Shown one piece after another: positions 1 through 8,557 of a stretch of 64,000 nucleotides of DNA. Below the pieces are notes generated by a model. It saw only the letters and a program-made list of their open reading frames with translations. It did not search any database and was not told the DNA's origin. Numbering within the stretch: the stretch's first letter is position 1; each line of letters begins with the position of its first letter. A program made the position numbers and the translations under genes. Source of the stretch: Polaribacter glomeratus (GTDB lineage: Bacteria; Bacteroidota; Bacteroidia; Flavobacteriales; Flavobacteriaceae); contig NZ_MSCM01000001.1 in NCBI RefSeq assembly GCF_002954665.1, positions 1,438,836-1,502,835 of the forward strand, in the 5' to 3' direction.

Positions 1-1
1 A

Positions 2-496
2 GCAGATTTACAAATTGCTAATTCAACTCCGATGACTTTTAATGGTGATGACAGAATTGGCTTGTTTAAAAATGATGTTTTAATCGATATTATTGGTGAT
101 TTAAATGGAACAACAACATTTGCTGAAAATGTTACGTTAAGAAGAAAAAATAGCATTACAAAACCTAATACGACCTATACAGCTAGTGAATGGGATGAAT
201 TTTCCCAAAACACATTTGATGGTATTGGTTTTCATAGAAACACAGCAAGTGTTTCCGCTTATTTAATGGATACGATTACATTTTATCCAAATCCAACAAA
301 TGGAAATATTATTTACTTTAAAACGAATGAAAACACTACTGTAACAATATACAATGTGCTAGGTCAATTGGTGAAATCAGCAAAAATTACCGAAAGTAAG
401 AACAGTATTGACATCTCTGATTTATCAAAAGGAGTTTTTATTATAAAAATGAATATTGATAAATCTTATATTTCTAAAAAACTACTAAGAAACTAA
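2..496 (+). CDS. T9SS type A sorting domain protein (C-terminal part, 5' truncated by window edge)
   Basis: The frame is open from base 2, so this is the end of a longer gene and the ATG at 32 is internal. The last ~80 residues form a type A secretion-system-IX sorting domain: FYPNPTNG, then the beta-strand pattern TVTIYNVLGQLV and a lysine/arginine-rich end (SKKLLRN). Proteins with this tail are exported by the gliding-associated type IX system and have the tail removed or anchored at the surface. The upstream part visible here (TFAENVTLRRKN) resembles lamin-tail/endonuclease-type extracellular proteins, but too little is present to name the catalytic part. A good hairpin terminator follows at once, so transcription ends before purL. 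Confidence 0.85.
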   Translation, partial: ADLQIANSTPMTFNGDDRIGLFKNDVLIDIIGDLNGTTTFAENVTLRRKNSITKPNTTYTASEWDEFSQNTFDGIGFHRNTASVSAYLMDTITFYPNPTNGNIIYFKTNENTTVTIYNVLGQLVKSAKITESKNSIDISDLSKGVFIIKMNIDKSYISKKLLRN

Positions 497-520
497 GCAT
501 ATTTATAAATAATTATATTA

Positions 521-549
521 AAGACTGTCTCTCAAAGGCAGTCTTTTTT
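521..549 (+). terminator. Rho-independent terminator after the T9SS protein
   Basis: The arms AAGACTG and CAGTCTT (521-527 and 539-545) flank a short loop that can pair further through CT/AG. A T-run follows. It lies 25 bases after the stop codon of the secreted protein. Confidence 0.8.
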
Positions 550-620
550 ATGATTCAGAATACCTGGAAGAATAGCTTTATTTCTATAAAAATAATTCAT
601 CAGAATTAAGATGAAAAAAG

Positions 621-628
621 TAAATTTG
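621..628 (+). promoter_or_regulatory. Bacteroidetes -7 box of purL
   Basis: TAAATTTG matches the Bacteroidetes -7 consensus TAnnTTTG, 33 bases before the purL ATG. No clear TTG -33 element lies at the expected distance upstream. Confidence 0.55.
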
Positions 629-661
629 CATTTTTAAATCAATACCCAAATAAACACTATA

Positions 662-3600
662 ATGATTCATTTCTTTGGAAATATAGACAGTAAAGTATAC
701 GCTGTTCAAACCACAAAAAAATTAACTGTCACAACCATATCTAAATTGACTTGGCTTTTTGCCAATCAACCAAAAATAGAAGAAGCATCATTAGATACTT
801 TTTTTGTTGGCCCAAGAGCAGCGATGATTACGCCTTGGAGCACAAATGCAGTTGAAATCACTCAGAATATGGGCATCAAAGACATCATCAGAATTGAAGA
901 GTTTACAGCTGTTACAGAAGATTTTTCTGATTTTGATCCAATGATTTCTGAGAAGTTTAAGGGTTTACATCAAGATAGCTTTACAATTGAAATTAAGCCA
1001 GAAGCTATTTTAAATATTGAAGACATTGCTGCGTATAATACACAAGAAGGTTTGTCTTTAAGTGATGAAGAAGTTGCGTATTTAGAAAGTGTTGCTACTA
1101 AAATTGGAAGAAAATTAACAGATTCAGAAGTTTTTGGATTTAGCCAAGTAAACTCAGAACACTGTAGACATAAAATATTTAACGGAACTTTTGTGATTGA
1201 TGAGGAAGAAATGCCAACTTCCTTATTTAAGTTGATAAAAGAAACGGCGAAGCAATTCCCAAATGATATCGTATCCGCATATAAAGACAATGTTGCTTTT
1301 GTAAAAGGACCAAAAGTGGAGCAGTTTGCACCAAAAACGGCAGACAAACCAGACTTTTATCAAACATCAGATTTTGAATCTGTGATTTCTTTAAAAGCAG
1401 AAACACATAATTTTCCTACAACTGTTGAGCCTTTTAACGGAGCAGCAACAGGTTCTGGAGGAGAAATTAGAGATAGACTTGCAGGCGGAAAAGGTTCTTT
1501 ACCTTTAGCAGGAACAGCGGTTTATATGACTTCATATTCTCGTTTAGAAGCTTCTATAGATTCAGTTAAAAACACAAGGTATTGGGAAAATAAATTTGAA
1601 GCAAGAGATTGGTTGTATCAAACACCGATGGATATTTTGATTAAAGCATCAAATGGCGCATCTGATTTTGGAAACAAATTTGGACAACCTTTAATTACTG
1701 GTTCTGTATTAACTTTTGAACACGAAGAAAATTCGGCTGTAAGTACTGCTAAAGCCAGAAAACTTGGGTATGACAAAGTGATTATGCAAGCTGGCGGAAT
1801 TGGATACGGAAAAGCAGATCAAGCGTTAAAAGACACACCAAAAGAAGGTGATAAAATTGTGATTTTGGGTGGTGAGAACTACAGAATAGGAATGGGTGGC
1901 GCTGCTGTTTCATCTTCGGATACTGGAGAATTTGCATCCGGGATTGAATTAAACGCGGTGCAACGTTCGAATCCAGAAATGCAAAAACGTGCTGCAAATG
2001 CAGTTCGTGGAATGGTAGAAAGCGAAGAAAACTTTATTGTTTCTATTCACGATCACGGAGCCGGCGGACATTTAAATTGTTTATCAGAATTGGTTGAAGA
2101 TACAGGTGGTAAAATCAATTTAGATTCATTGCCAATTGGTGACCCAACTTTATCAGCAAAAGAAATTATTGGTAACGAATCTCAAGAAAGAATGGGATTA
2201 GTAATTGCTGAAAAACATATAGATACTTTACAAAGAATTGCAGATCGTGAACGCTCACCAATGTATACGGTTGGTGAAGTTACAGGAAATGACCGTTTTA
2301 CTTTTGAGTCTAAATCTACTGGAGAAAAACCTATGGATTTAGCTTTAGAAGACATGTTTGGATCCTCGCCAAAAACGGTTATGACTGACAAAACTGTTAT
2401 CAGAAATTATAAAAATCCGCGTTATAAAACAAAGAATTTACACATCTATTTAGAACAAGTTTTACAGTTAGAAGCTGTGGCTTGTAAAGATTGGTTAACG
2501 AATAAAGTAGACCGTTGTGTTGGTGGTAAAGTTGCCAAACAACAATGTGTGGGTTCTTTGCAAATTCCGTTAAATAATGTGGGTGTGATGGCACTAGATT
2601 ATAACGGAAGAGAAGGCGTTGCAACTTCTATTGGCCATGCTCCTATTGCTGGTTTAATTGATCCTGCAGCCGGAAGTAGGAATGCAATTACAGAATCTCT
2701 TACAAACCTTATTTGGGCACCATTAAAAGAAAACTTAAAGAGCGTGTCGCTCTCTGCAAATTGGATGTGGCCTTGTAAAAATGAAGGTGAAGATGCACGT
2801 TTGTACAAAGCTGTAAAAGCGGTTTCTGAATTTGCAATTGATTTAGGAATTAACGTTCCTACTGGAAAAGATTCTTTATCAATGAAGCAAAAATATGCGG
2901 ATGATGAAGTAATTTCTCCGGGAACTGTGATAATTTCTGCAGCCGGAAATTGTACTGAAATAAGTAAAGTGGTTGAACCTGTTTTACAAGTTGATGGTGG
3001 AAATATCTACTATATTAATATTTCTCAGGATGAGTTTAAGTTAGGCGGAAGTTCTTTTCATCAAGTTTTAAATGCGATTGGAAATGAAGCGCCTGATGTT
3101 AAAAATAGTGCTTTTGTAAAAGATACATTTAACACGATTCAGGATTTAATTAAAGCGGATAAAATTGTTGCTGGGCACGATGTTGCTTCTGGTGGATTGA
3201 TTACTACTTTACTAGAACTTTGTTTTGCTGATATGAATTTAGGTGCAGATTTTAATATTTCTGCTTTAAATGAAGAAGATGCTATTAAAGTATTATTTGC
3301 AGAAAATTCAGGAATTGTTTTTCAAGCGGATGCAGCTGTAGAAAGTATTTTATCAGAAAATAAAATTGCCTTTTTTAATATTGGCTCTGCTAATACCTCA
3401 GGAAAAGTAAACATCAAGAATAACGAAGAAACTTTCTCTTTTGATGTTGCTAAAATGAGAGATGTTTGGTATAAAACTTCTTTCTTACTAGATCAAAAAC
3501 AAACTGCAAATGGTTTGGCACAAAACCGATTTGACAATTATAAAAAGCAGCCGTTAACGTATAAATTCCCAGCCAATTTTACGGGTAAACTTCCTGTAAA

Positions 3601-4393
3601 TGAAGAGATTGCTTCGGCTAAATCGCCTCGAAATGACGGAAAGAGACCAAAAGCTGCCATTATCCGTGAAAAAGGTTCTAACTCAGAACGTGAAATGGCA
3701 AATGCTATGTATTTAGCTGGTTTTGATGTAAAAGATGTACACATGACCGATTTAATTTCTGGTCGTGAAACATTGGAAGATATCCAATTTATTGGTGCAG
3801 TTGGTGGTTTTTCAAATTCTGATGTATTAGGTTCTGCAAAAGGTTGGGCTGGCGCATTTTTATACAATGCAAAAGCTAAAAAAGCATTAAAAAATTTCTT
3901 TAAAAGAGAAGACACCTTGTCTGTTGGAATTTGTAATGGTGCACAATTATGGATGGAATTAGATTTGATAAATCCGGAGCATAAAGTACACGGAAAATTA
4001 GTTCATAACGACTCTCATAAACACGAAAGTTCTTTTACCTCTGTAAAAATTCAAGAAAACAATTCTGTAATGTTGGCTTCTTTGGCCGGAACGGAATTAG
4101 GAGTATGGATTTCTCACGGAGAAGGTAAATTCAACTTACCAGAAGTTGAAGAAAATTACCATATCGTTGCAAAATACGGGTATGAAGGCTATCCTAATAA
4201 CCCAAATGGTTCTGATTTTAACACCGCAATGCTATGTGATAAAAGAGGAAGACATTTAGTTACGATGCCACATATTGAGCGTTCTACTTTTCAATGGAAT
4301 TGGGCAAATTATCCAAAAGGAAGAAAAGATGAAGTTTCGCCTTGGTTAGAAGCGTTTGTGAATGCTAGATTATGGATTGAAAACAAAAAGTAA
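662..4393 (+). CDS. purL: Phosphoribosylformylglycinamidine synthase (FGAM synthase), single-chain form
   Basis: Catalyses the ATP- and glutamine-dependent conversion of FGAR to FGAM, the fourth step of purine synthesis, in the cytoplasm. At 1243 residues it is the large single-chain form, with an N-terminal PurS-like part, two AIR-synthase-like halves and a C-terminal glutamine amidotransferase. Visible signatures are GFSQVNSEHCRH, the ATP-binding KAETHNFPTTVEPFNG region, the amidotransferase nucleophile in GICNGAQ (Cys1091) and the His/Glu pair in MPHIERS. The ATG at 662 starts the conserved N-terminus and follows a -7 box. The gene stands alone between terminators. A diverged copy of its last 19 codons and its terminator is found 7.2 kb downstream (11544-11662). 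Confidence 0.97.
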   Translation: MIHFFGNIDSKVYAVQTTKKLTVTTISKLTWLFANQPKIEEASLDTFFVGPRAAMITPWSTNAVEITQNMGIKDIIRIEEFTAVTEDFSDFDPMISEKFKGLHQDSFTIEIKPEAILNIEDIAAYNTQEGLSLSDEEVAYLESVATKIGRKLTDSEVFGFSQVNSEHCRHKIFNGTFVIDEEEMPTSLFKLIKETAKQFPNDIVSAYKDNVAFVKGPKVEQFAPKTADKPDFYQTSDFESVISLKAETHNFPTTVEPFNGAATGSGGEIRDRLAGGKGSLPLAGTAVYMTSYSRLEASIDSVKNTRYWENKFEARDWLYQTPMDILIKASNGASDFGNKFGQPLITGSVLTFEHEENSAVSTAKARKLGYDKVIMQAGGIGYGKADQALKDTPKEGDKIVILGGENYRIGMGGAAVSSSDTGEFASGIELNAVQRSNPEMQKRAANAVRGMVESEENFIVSIHDHGAGGHLNCLSELVEDTGGKINLDSLPIGDPTLSAKEIIGNESQERMGLVIAEKHIDTLQRIADRERSPMYTVGEVTGNDRFTFESKSTGEKPMDLALEDMFGSSPKTVMTDKTVIRNYKNPRYKTKNLHIYLEQVLQLEAVACKDWLTNKVDRCVGGKVAKQQCVGSLQIPLNNVGVMALDYNGREGVATSIGHAPIAGLIDPAAGSRNAITESLTNLIWAPLKENLKSVSLSANWMWPCKNEGEDARLYKAVKAVSEFAIDLGINVPTGKDSLSMKQKYADDEVISPGTVIISAAGNCTEISKVVEPVLQVDGGNIYYINISQDEFKLGGSSFHQVLNAIGNEAPDVKNSAFVKDTFNTIQDLIKADKIVAGHDVASGGLITTLLELCFADMNLGADFNISALNEEDAIKVLFAENSGIVFQADAAVESILSENKIAFFNIGSANTSGKVNIKNNEETFSFDVAKMRDVWYKTSFLLDQKQTANGLAQNRFDNYKKQPLTYKFPANFTGKLPVNEEIASAKSPRNDGKRPKAAIIREKGSNSEREMANAMYLAGFDVKDVHMTDLISGRETLEDIQFIGAVGGFSNSDVLGSAKGWAGAFLYNAKAKKALKNFFKREDTLSVGICNGAQLWMELDLINPEHKVHGKLVHNDSHKHESSFTSVKIQENNSVMLASLAGTELGVWISHGEGKFNLPEVEENYHIVAKYGYEGYPNNPNGSDFNTAMLCDKRGRHLVTMPHIERSTFQWNWANYPKGRKDEVSPWLEAFVNARLWIENKK

Positions 4394-4415
4394 TTTACTT
4401 TTTTTATATTAAAAA

Positions 4416-4454
4416 AATCAGCCTTTAGAAAATTCTAAAGGCTGATTTTTTTTT
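4416..4454 (+). terminator. purL terminator (left copy of a duplicated hairpin)
   Basis: Near-perfect 15-bp stem (AATCAGCCTTTAGAA with TTCTAAAGGCTGATT) followed by a run of T, 22 bases after the purL stop. Almost the same hairpin recurs at 11625-11662 behind a purL fragment. Confidence 0.9.
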
Positions 4455-4549
4455 ACGTTAAAAATTGAAAATAAAAATTACTTGTGTAACTTAGCTTTAC
4501 AACTTCTAATTATGAAAAGGTTCCCATTTTATTTTTATAATTAAAACTT

Positions 4550-5191
4550 ATGACGAAAAAAATTGTTATTTGTGATGACCACACGCTGTTTTTAAATGGA
4601 GTATCAGAAATATTAAAAAAAAGAAGTAATACGTTTGAGATAACTTTATTTAGTGATGTTGAATCTTGTAAAATATATATACAACATCACTTTGAACAAA
4701 TAGATGTGTTTATCTGTGATTTAAATATTAATAGTTTTGATGGTTTTGACTTGTTAGTAGAATTAAAAAGCCAACTACAAAATATCAAAATAATTATTCT
4801 GTCTGCTTATTATGAAGACTTTCTGATTCAAAAAGCAAAAAAAAATAGAATTCATGCCTTTTTAAAAAAAGAAACAACAGTAGATGAACTTATCCTTGTC
4901 ATAAATAGAGAACTCAACGCCCCTTTTTATACAAATAAAATCAAAAATGCAGATAAGAATAGGTACACTGCGATTGATGGAACTTTTGTAAATAAATATC
5001 GATTATCTAAACAGGAAATAAAAATTATTAAATTCATCATCGAAGGAAAAAAAAGCGCAGAAATATCAGAAAAATTATTTATTAGCAAGTTAACTGTAGA
5101 TACACATCGTAAAAATATCAACAAGAAATTGGAAGTTTCAAATAGTAGTTCACTTATTAAATTCGCGAATGAAAACAATTTGTTTAATTAG
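4550..5191 (+). CDS. LuxR/NarL-family response regulator
   Basis: Two-domain DNA-binding response regulator of 213 residues. The receiver domain (about 1-120) has the acidic pair D9-D10, the phospho-acceptor D57 in VFICDLN and the conserved lysine in AFLKKE. A LuxR-type helix-turn-helix follows (about 150-205: LSKQEIKIIKFIIEGKKSAEI and SKLTVDTHRKNI). It overlaps the next gene, a 7TM sensor kinase, by 23 bases, so the two are almost certainly a cognate pair translated from one message. It is the first gene of the segment lying between purL and the displaced purL 3' fragment. The target genes are unknown; the secreted and MORN genes downstream are possible targets. Confidence 0.9.
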   Translation: MTKKIVICDDHTLFLNGVSEILKKRSNTFEITLFSDVESCKIYIQHHFEQIDVFICDLNINSFDGFDLLVELKSQLQNIKIIILSAYYEDFLIQKAKKNRIHAFLKKETTVDELILVINRELNAPFYTNKIKNADKNRYTAIDGTFVNKYRLSKQEIKIIKFIIEGKKSAEISEKLFISKLTVDTHRKNINKKLEVSNSSSLIKFANENNLFN

Positions 5192-6938
5192 CTTTCTATT
5201 AATTTTCAACTTTACATTTACACAATCATCTAAACAAGTATTTGTCGATGCTAAATATGCAATTGACATCAATTCTTCTTGGAAATTAAAGGACATAAAC
5301 AAGTATCCGTTTATTGATTTTGAAGAGCGTTTAAATGTAGGTTATAACAAAAACGATGCGGTTTGGTGCCTTATAAATATTACAAACAAGGAGAATAAAA
5401 AGTTTAAAGCTTGGTTATGTTTTAATAATAATCATCTAGATAGTATCACTTTTTTTGATAGTAAAACGACAAAATTACTTGGAGATCGAACAACCAATTC
5501 TAGCCCTTTTATTACCACACAAGCTTTTGAGATTGAGTTGTTACCAAATGAGAAAAAATTATTTATTACTAGAGTTAAAAAGGGAATTTCTTATCTGGAT
5601 TTTTCAATAAGTGTTTTTAATAGTTACAACTTAAATAAGCAATCAGGTCAAAAAATTGCATTGTTATCCTTTTTTTTAGGTTTTATAACGTTGTTAGTTT
5701 TATTTAATGGATTGCTATTTCTGATTAATAAAAAAAAGGAAAACCTCTTATTTGTAATCTATTCTTTACTTTCCTGTATTTACATTCTCATTTCTACCAA
5801 TTATGCAAAGCATTTACTATTTCCTGATTACCTATATTTTAGTGAACTTAGAATTTATATTGGTGTTCTTTCTTTTATCAGTTTAACTTGGTTTTTATCT
5901 TATTTTTTAAACTTTAAACAATATAATCCTTTAACAAACAAAATAATAATAACGCTAAACTTTATAAATCTGTTATTAATATTGTTTTCTATTTTGTTCT
6001 TAAAACTAGGGTTTTTAAGTTTACTAAAAATATTTTTTATCATTAATTATAGTGCATTAAGTTTAATTATTGTTCTTATTTGTTTTGCTGCAATGCGCCA
6101 TTTAAAAATTAATAAAACAGATGCTTTTTATGTGTTATTCTCCTTTTTACCTAATTTAATTTGGGTTTTTTCATTGATATTAAACGCATTTCAATTAATT
6201 CCGAAAAAAATTGAAGCAGATTGGTTGCCAATATTCAGTGTTTTTGAAATTTTACTTTTTGGTTATATTTTGTCGAAAAACTATTTGGCTACATTTTTAG
6301 AGAACAAATTATTATTAAAAGAAATTGTTGCGGAAAAAGAAAAAACTATTCGATCGATTACAAAAACTCAAATTAAAGAAAGAAGAGCTATCGCTAACAT
6401 TATCCATGATAATTTAGGTAGTAAAATAGCGCATGTATTGCATTTACTTGATATGGGAAACTCAAAACAAGCATCCGAAACAATACATGAACTTTCTTCT
6501 GATATTAGAGAAATATCACATAAAATATTACCCAAATCTTTAGATGAAGGCGCTTTAATGTCTAATTTAAAAAGTCAAATAGCCAGTTTAAACTTAGGAC
6601 TTAAAAAAACAAAAATAGAAATTTACACGTACGATTTTCCTGAAAAAATAAATGAAGAATGGGTTTTTGACCTCTATTTAATTACACTAGAAATTATAAA
6701 CAATGCTTTAAAGCACAGCAATGCTAGTGAAATAATTATTGAACTTTACAAACACTCAGATACCTATCATTTTCAATATTATGACAATGGTATTGGTTTT
6801 ACTATTTCTAAACAAACAAAAGGTTTTGGCATAGAAAACATTGAAAAACGAATATTGTTTTACAATGGTAAATTTGAAATTAACAGTATAGAATCTGAAG
6901 GCACTACACTACAGATTACGCTTCCTATAAGCTTATAG
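5169..6938 (+). CDS. 7TM-type sensor histidine kinase (7TMR-DISM-like)
   Basis: Inner-membrane kinase of 589 residues. A signal peptide (1-18) precedes an extracytoplasmic beta-rich domain (about 20-155) with the pattern of 7TMR-DISM extracellular domains. About seven membrane helices lie at 160-375, then a short coiled coil, a HisKA_3-like dimerisation helix with phospho-accepting His413 (NIIHDNLGS), and an HATPase domain with the N box EIINNALKHS and G boxes DNGIGF and GFGIENI. HisKA_3-type kinases normally pair with LuxR-type regulators, which is what the overlapping upstream gene encodes. The ligand is unknown; carbohydrate-like ligands are typical of the fold. Confidence 0.88.
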   Translation: MKTICLISFLLIFNFTFTQSSKQVFVDAKYAIDINSSWKLKDINKYPFIDFEERLNVGYNKNDAVWCLINITNKENKKFKAWLCFNNNHLDSITFFDSKTTKLLGDRTTNSSPFITTQAFEIELLPNEKKLFITRVKKGISYLDFSISVFNSYNLNKQSGQKIALLSFFLGFITLLVLFNGLLFLINKKKENLLFVIYSLLSCIYILISTNYAKHLLFPDYLYFSELRIYIGVLSFISLTWFLSYFLNFKQYNPLTNKIIITLNFINLLLILFSILFLKLGFLSLLKIFFIINYSALSLIIVLICFAAMRHLKINKTDAFYVLFSFLPNLIWVFSLILNAFQLIPKKIEADWLPIFSVFEILLFGYILSKNYLATFLENKLLLKEIVAEKEKTIRSITKTQIKERRAIANIIHDNLGSKIAHVLHLLDMGNSKQASETIHELSSDIREISHKILPKSLDEGALMSNLKSQIASLNLGLKKTKIEIYTYDFPEKINEEWVFDLYLITLEIINNALKHSNASEIIIELYKHSDTYHFQYYDNGIGFTISKQTKGFGIENIEKRILFYNGKFEINSIESEGTTLQITLPISL

Positions 6939-7211
6939 AAAGTTTAAAAATACCCATTTATGGGTATTGTGATAGTAAAAAAATGGTTGTTCTTTTATTA
7001 AAAATAATGAAGACTAAAAAAACCGATAAAAAAAACAGACAGTTTGATATTTAGAAAAAAAACAAAATACAAAATTCTTTTCTCTAGACTGTTACAACAA
7101 TTACTGAAGCAATTGCCCCACTTTTAATATAATGGTTTTCTTAATAATTTTGGTAGTTCAAATCTTAAAAAACCTACACGTTAGGAATCCAAGCACATAA
7201 TTAAAAATAAA
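6939..7211 (+). other. Intergenic region with a short perfect hairpin
   Basis: This 273-base AT-rich gap contains the palindrome AATACCCATTTATGGGTATT at 6949-6968, just after the kinase stop. No T-run follows, so it is a weak terminator or a processing/operator site. A possible -7 box (TAATTTTG, 7145-7152) lies 60 bases before the next gene. Confidence 0.4.
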
Positions 7212-8513
7212 ATGAAAAAACTACTAACCATTTGCTTTTTAATATCAATAATTGTTACTGTAAAAGCTCAAAAGAAAGGCATAATTTTAGCTGAATCAGA
7301 AAGGGAATCTTGTTTTGCATACGCATATGCAGAATCGCCAGTAAATCCAAATGTTAAAATTCTAATTGTAAGTTCATATGTTTATAGAAAAAAATACAAA
7401 GACACAGATGCATCCGATAAGCTTTCAAATGCAAGCACAAATTATTATGGTAATATTATAAATTACTTTAATAAGAAATTAGATGAAATTACAACAAATG
7501 AAAGAGTATTTGTTTCAGGAGTTGCAAAAGATATTGTTTTTGATTCTAATATTGCAGAATCATTTTATTCTATTGTTAAAGCAGATGGCTACTGTCCTAT
7601 CACCTCCAGAGAACAGTTAAATATGCCGCAACACTCAAGTACAAGAACATTTTCCGCAGATTGTAGGAATCGTTTAATCAGTTCAAAAAGAGCGGAAGGC
7701 TACTATGTCTTTCAGGTTGAATTTAATGAATTTTATGAACCACGAGATTCTTATGGAAGCCTATGGACAGAAGAACATCATAAATTAGCAGTTGATCAAG
7801 TAGAAAAATTATCTCCATTGATTATTGATGTTTACATACCAAGTTTAATTAAGAATTTATCCAATTACAAAAGTATTCCAGCTTCTAGTTACAAAATGCC
7901 TGGTCTAATCGTTTCTGGAGAATCATCTTCTGACAAACCTGCTAATAGTTCGCCTTCAACATTAAATAGTTCTTCCTTATCTAGTGACGCAACTGTTTAT
8001 AATAACATGTTTTTGGCAGAAGATGCAAGAAAGCAACAAGAAGAAAAAGCATATCAAGATTTAGTAAAAGGTGTTTTTGATTTATTTGCACCTTCACCCG
8101 AAAAATTAGCTAGAGAGGCAAAAGAGAGAGAATATTTACAGAAAATGCAAACAGAACAATTTAATTTAGGTCAAAAATTGATAAAAGAAAATTTTACTAA
8201 TGCGTTAAATGGAGATTCACTTTCTATATCAAAAACCTACCAAGGTTATTTAAAAACTGGAAGTAAAGTAACTGCTTCTCAATTTGTTATAAAAATGCAT
8301 GAAAAACATCGAAGCAAAGCAACTTTTAACTTATTAAATTCAATTTATAAAGCAGAAGAAGCTGGATTTAACAGTGTAATAGATCTTCATAATTTTGACA
8401 AAAGAACAAATAGAGCATATGTTTTCATGATTCTGGGAGGAACCGCTGCAGCAATTCCATTAGTATATAAAGATCAAATAGTAGATAAAAATAAGATTGG
8501 AGACCCCAAGTAA
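7212..8513 (+). CDS. Secreted protein of unknown function
   Basis: I do not recognise a family. The protein (433 residues) starts with a clear signal peptide (MKKLLTICFLISIIVTVKAQ, 1-20). A globular part (about 25-220) contains several cysteines. A serine-rich linker follows (about 233-260), then a charged helical segment (about 275-330) with KLAREAKEREYLQKM, and a hydrophobic stretch near the C-terminus (AYVFMILGGTAAAIPLVY) that may be a membrane anchor. It is 44 bases upstream of a MORN/TPR gene in the same direction and probably co-transcribed with it. Both lie in the segment between the two purL 3' ends. It could be an envelope-stress or surface-interaction protein, but nothing proves this. 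Confidence 0.6.
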   Translation: MKKLLTICFLISIIVTVKAQKKGIILAESERESCFAYAYAESPVNPNVKILIVSSYVYRKKYKDTDASDKLSNASTNYYGNIINYFNKKLDEITTNERVFVSGVAKDIVFDSNIAESFYSIVKADGYCPITSREQLNMPQHSSTRTFSADCRNRLISSKRAEGYYVFQVEFNEFYEPRDSYGSLWTEEHHKLAVDQVEKLSPLIIDVYIPSLIKNLSNYKSIPASSYKMPGLIVSGESSSDKPANSSPSTLNSSSLSSDATVYNNMFLAEDARKQQEEKAYQDLVKGVFDLFAPSPEKLAREAKEREYLQKMQTEQFNLGQKLIKENFTNALNGDSLSISKTYQGYLKTGSKVTASQFVIKMHEKHRSKATFNLLNSIYKAEEAGFNSVIDLHNFDKRTNRAYVFMILGGTAAAIPLVYKDQIVDKNKIGDPK

Positions 8514-8557
8514 CCTACTAAATTTTTCAAAAAAAAACACCTAGAAAACTTAAAACT

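Noticed and set aside
970..1347. Minus-strand 125-residue reading frame opposite purL
   Set aside because: It is a shadow of the purL coding frame with no family features; the same holds for other antisense frames, for example at 3538-3915 and 49141-49554.
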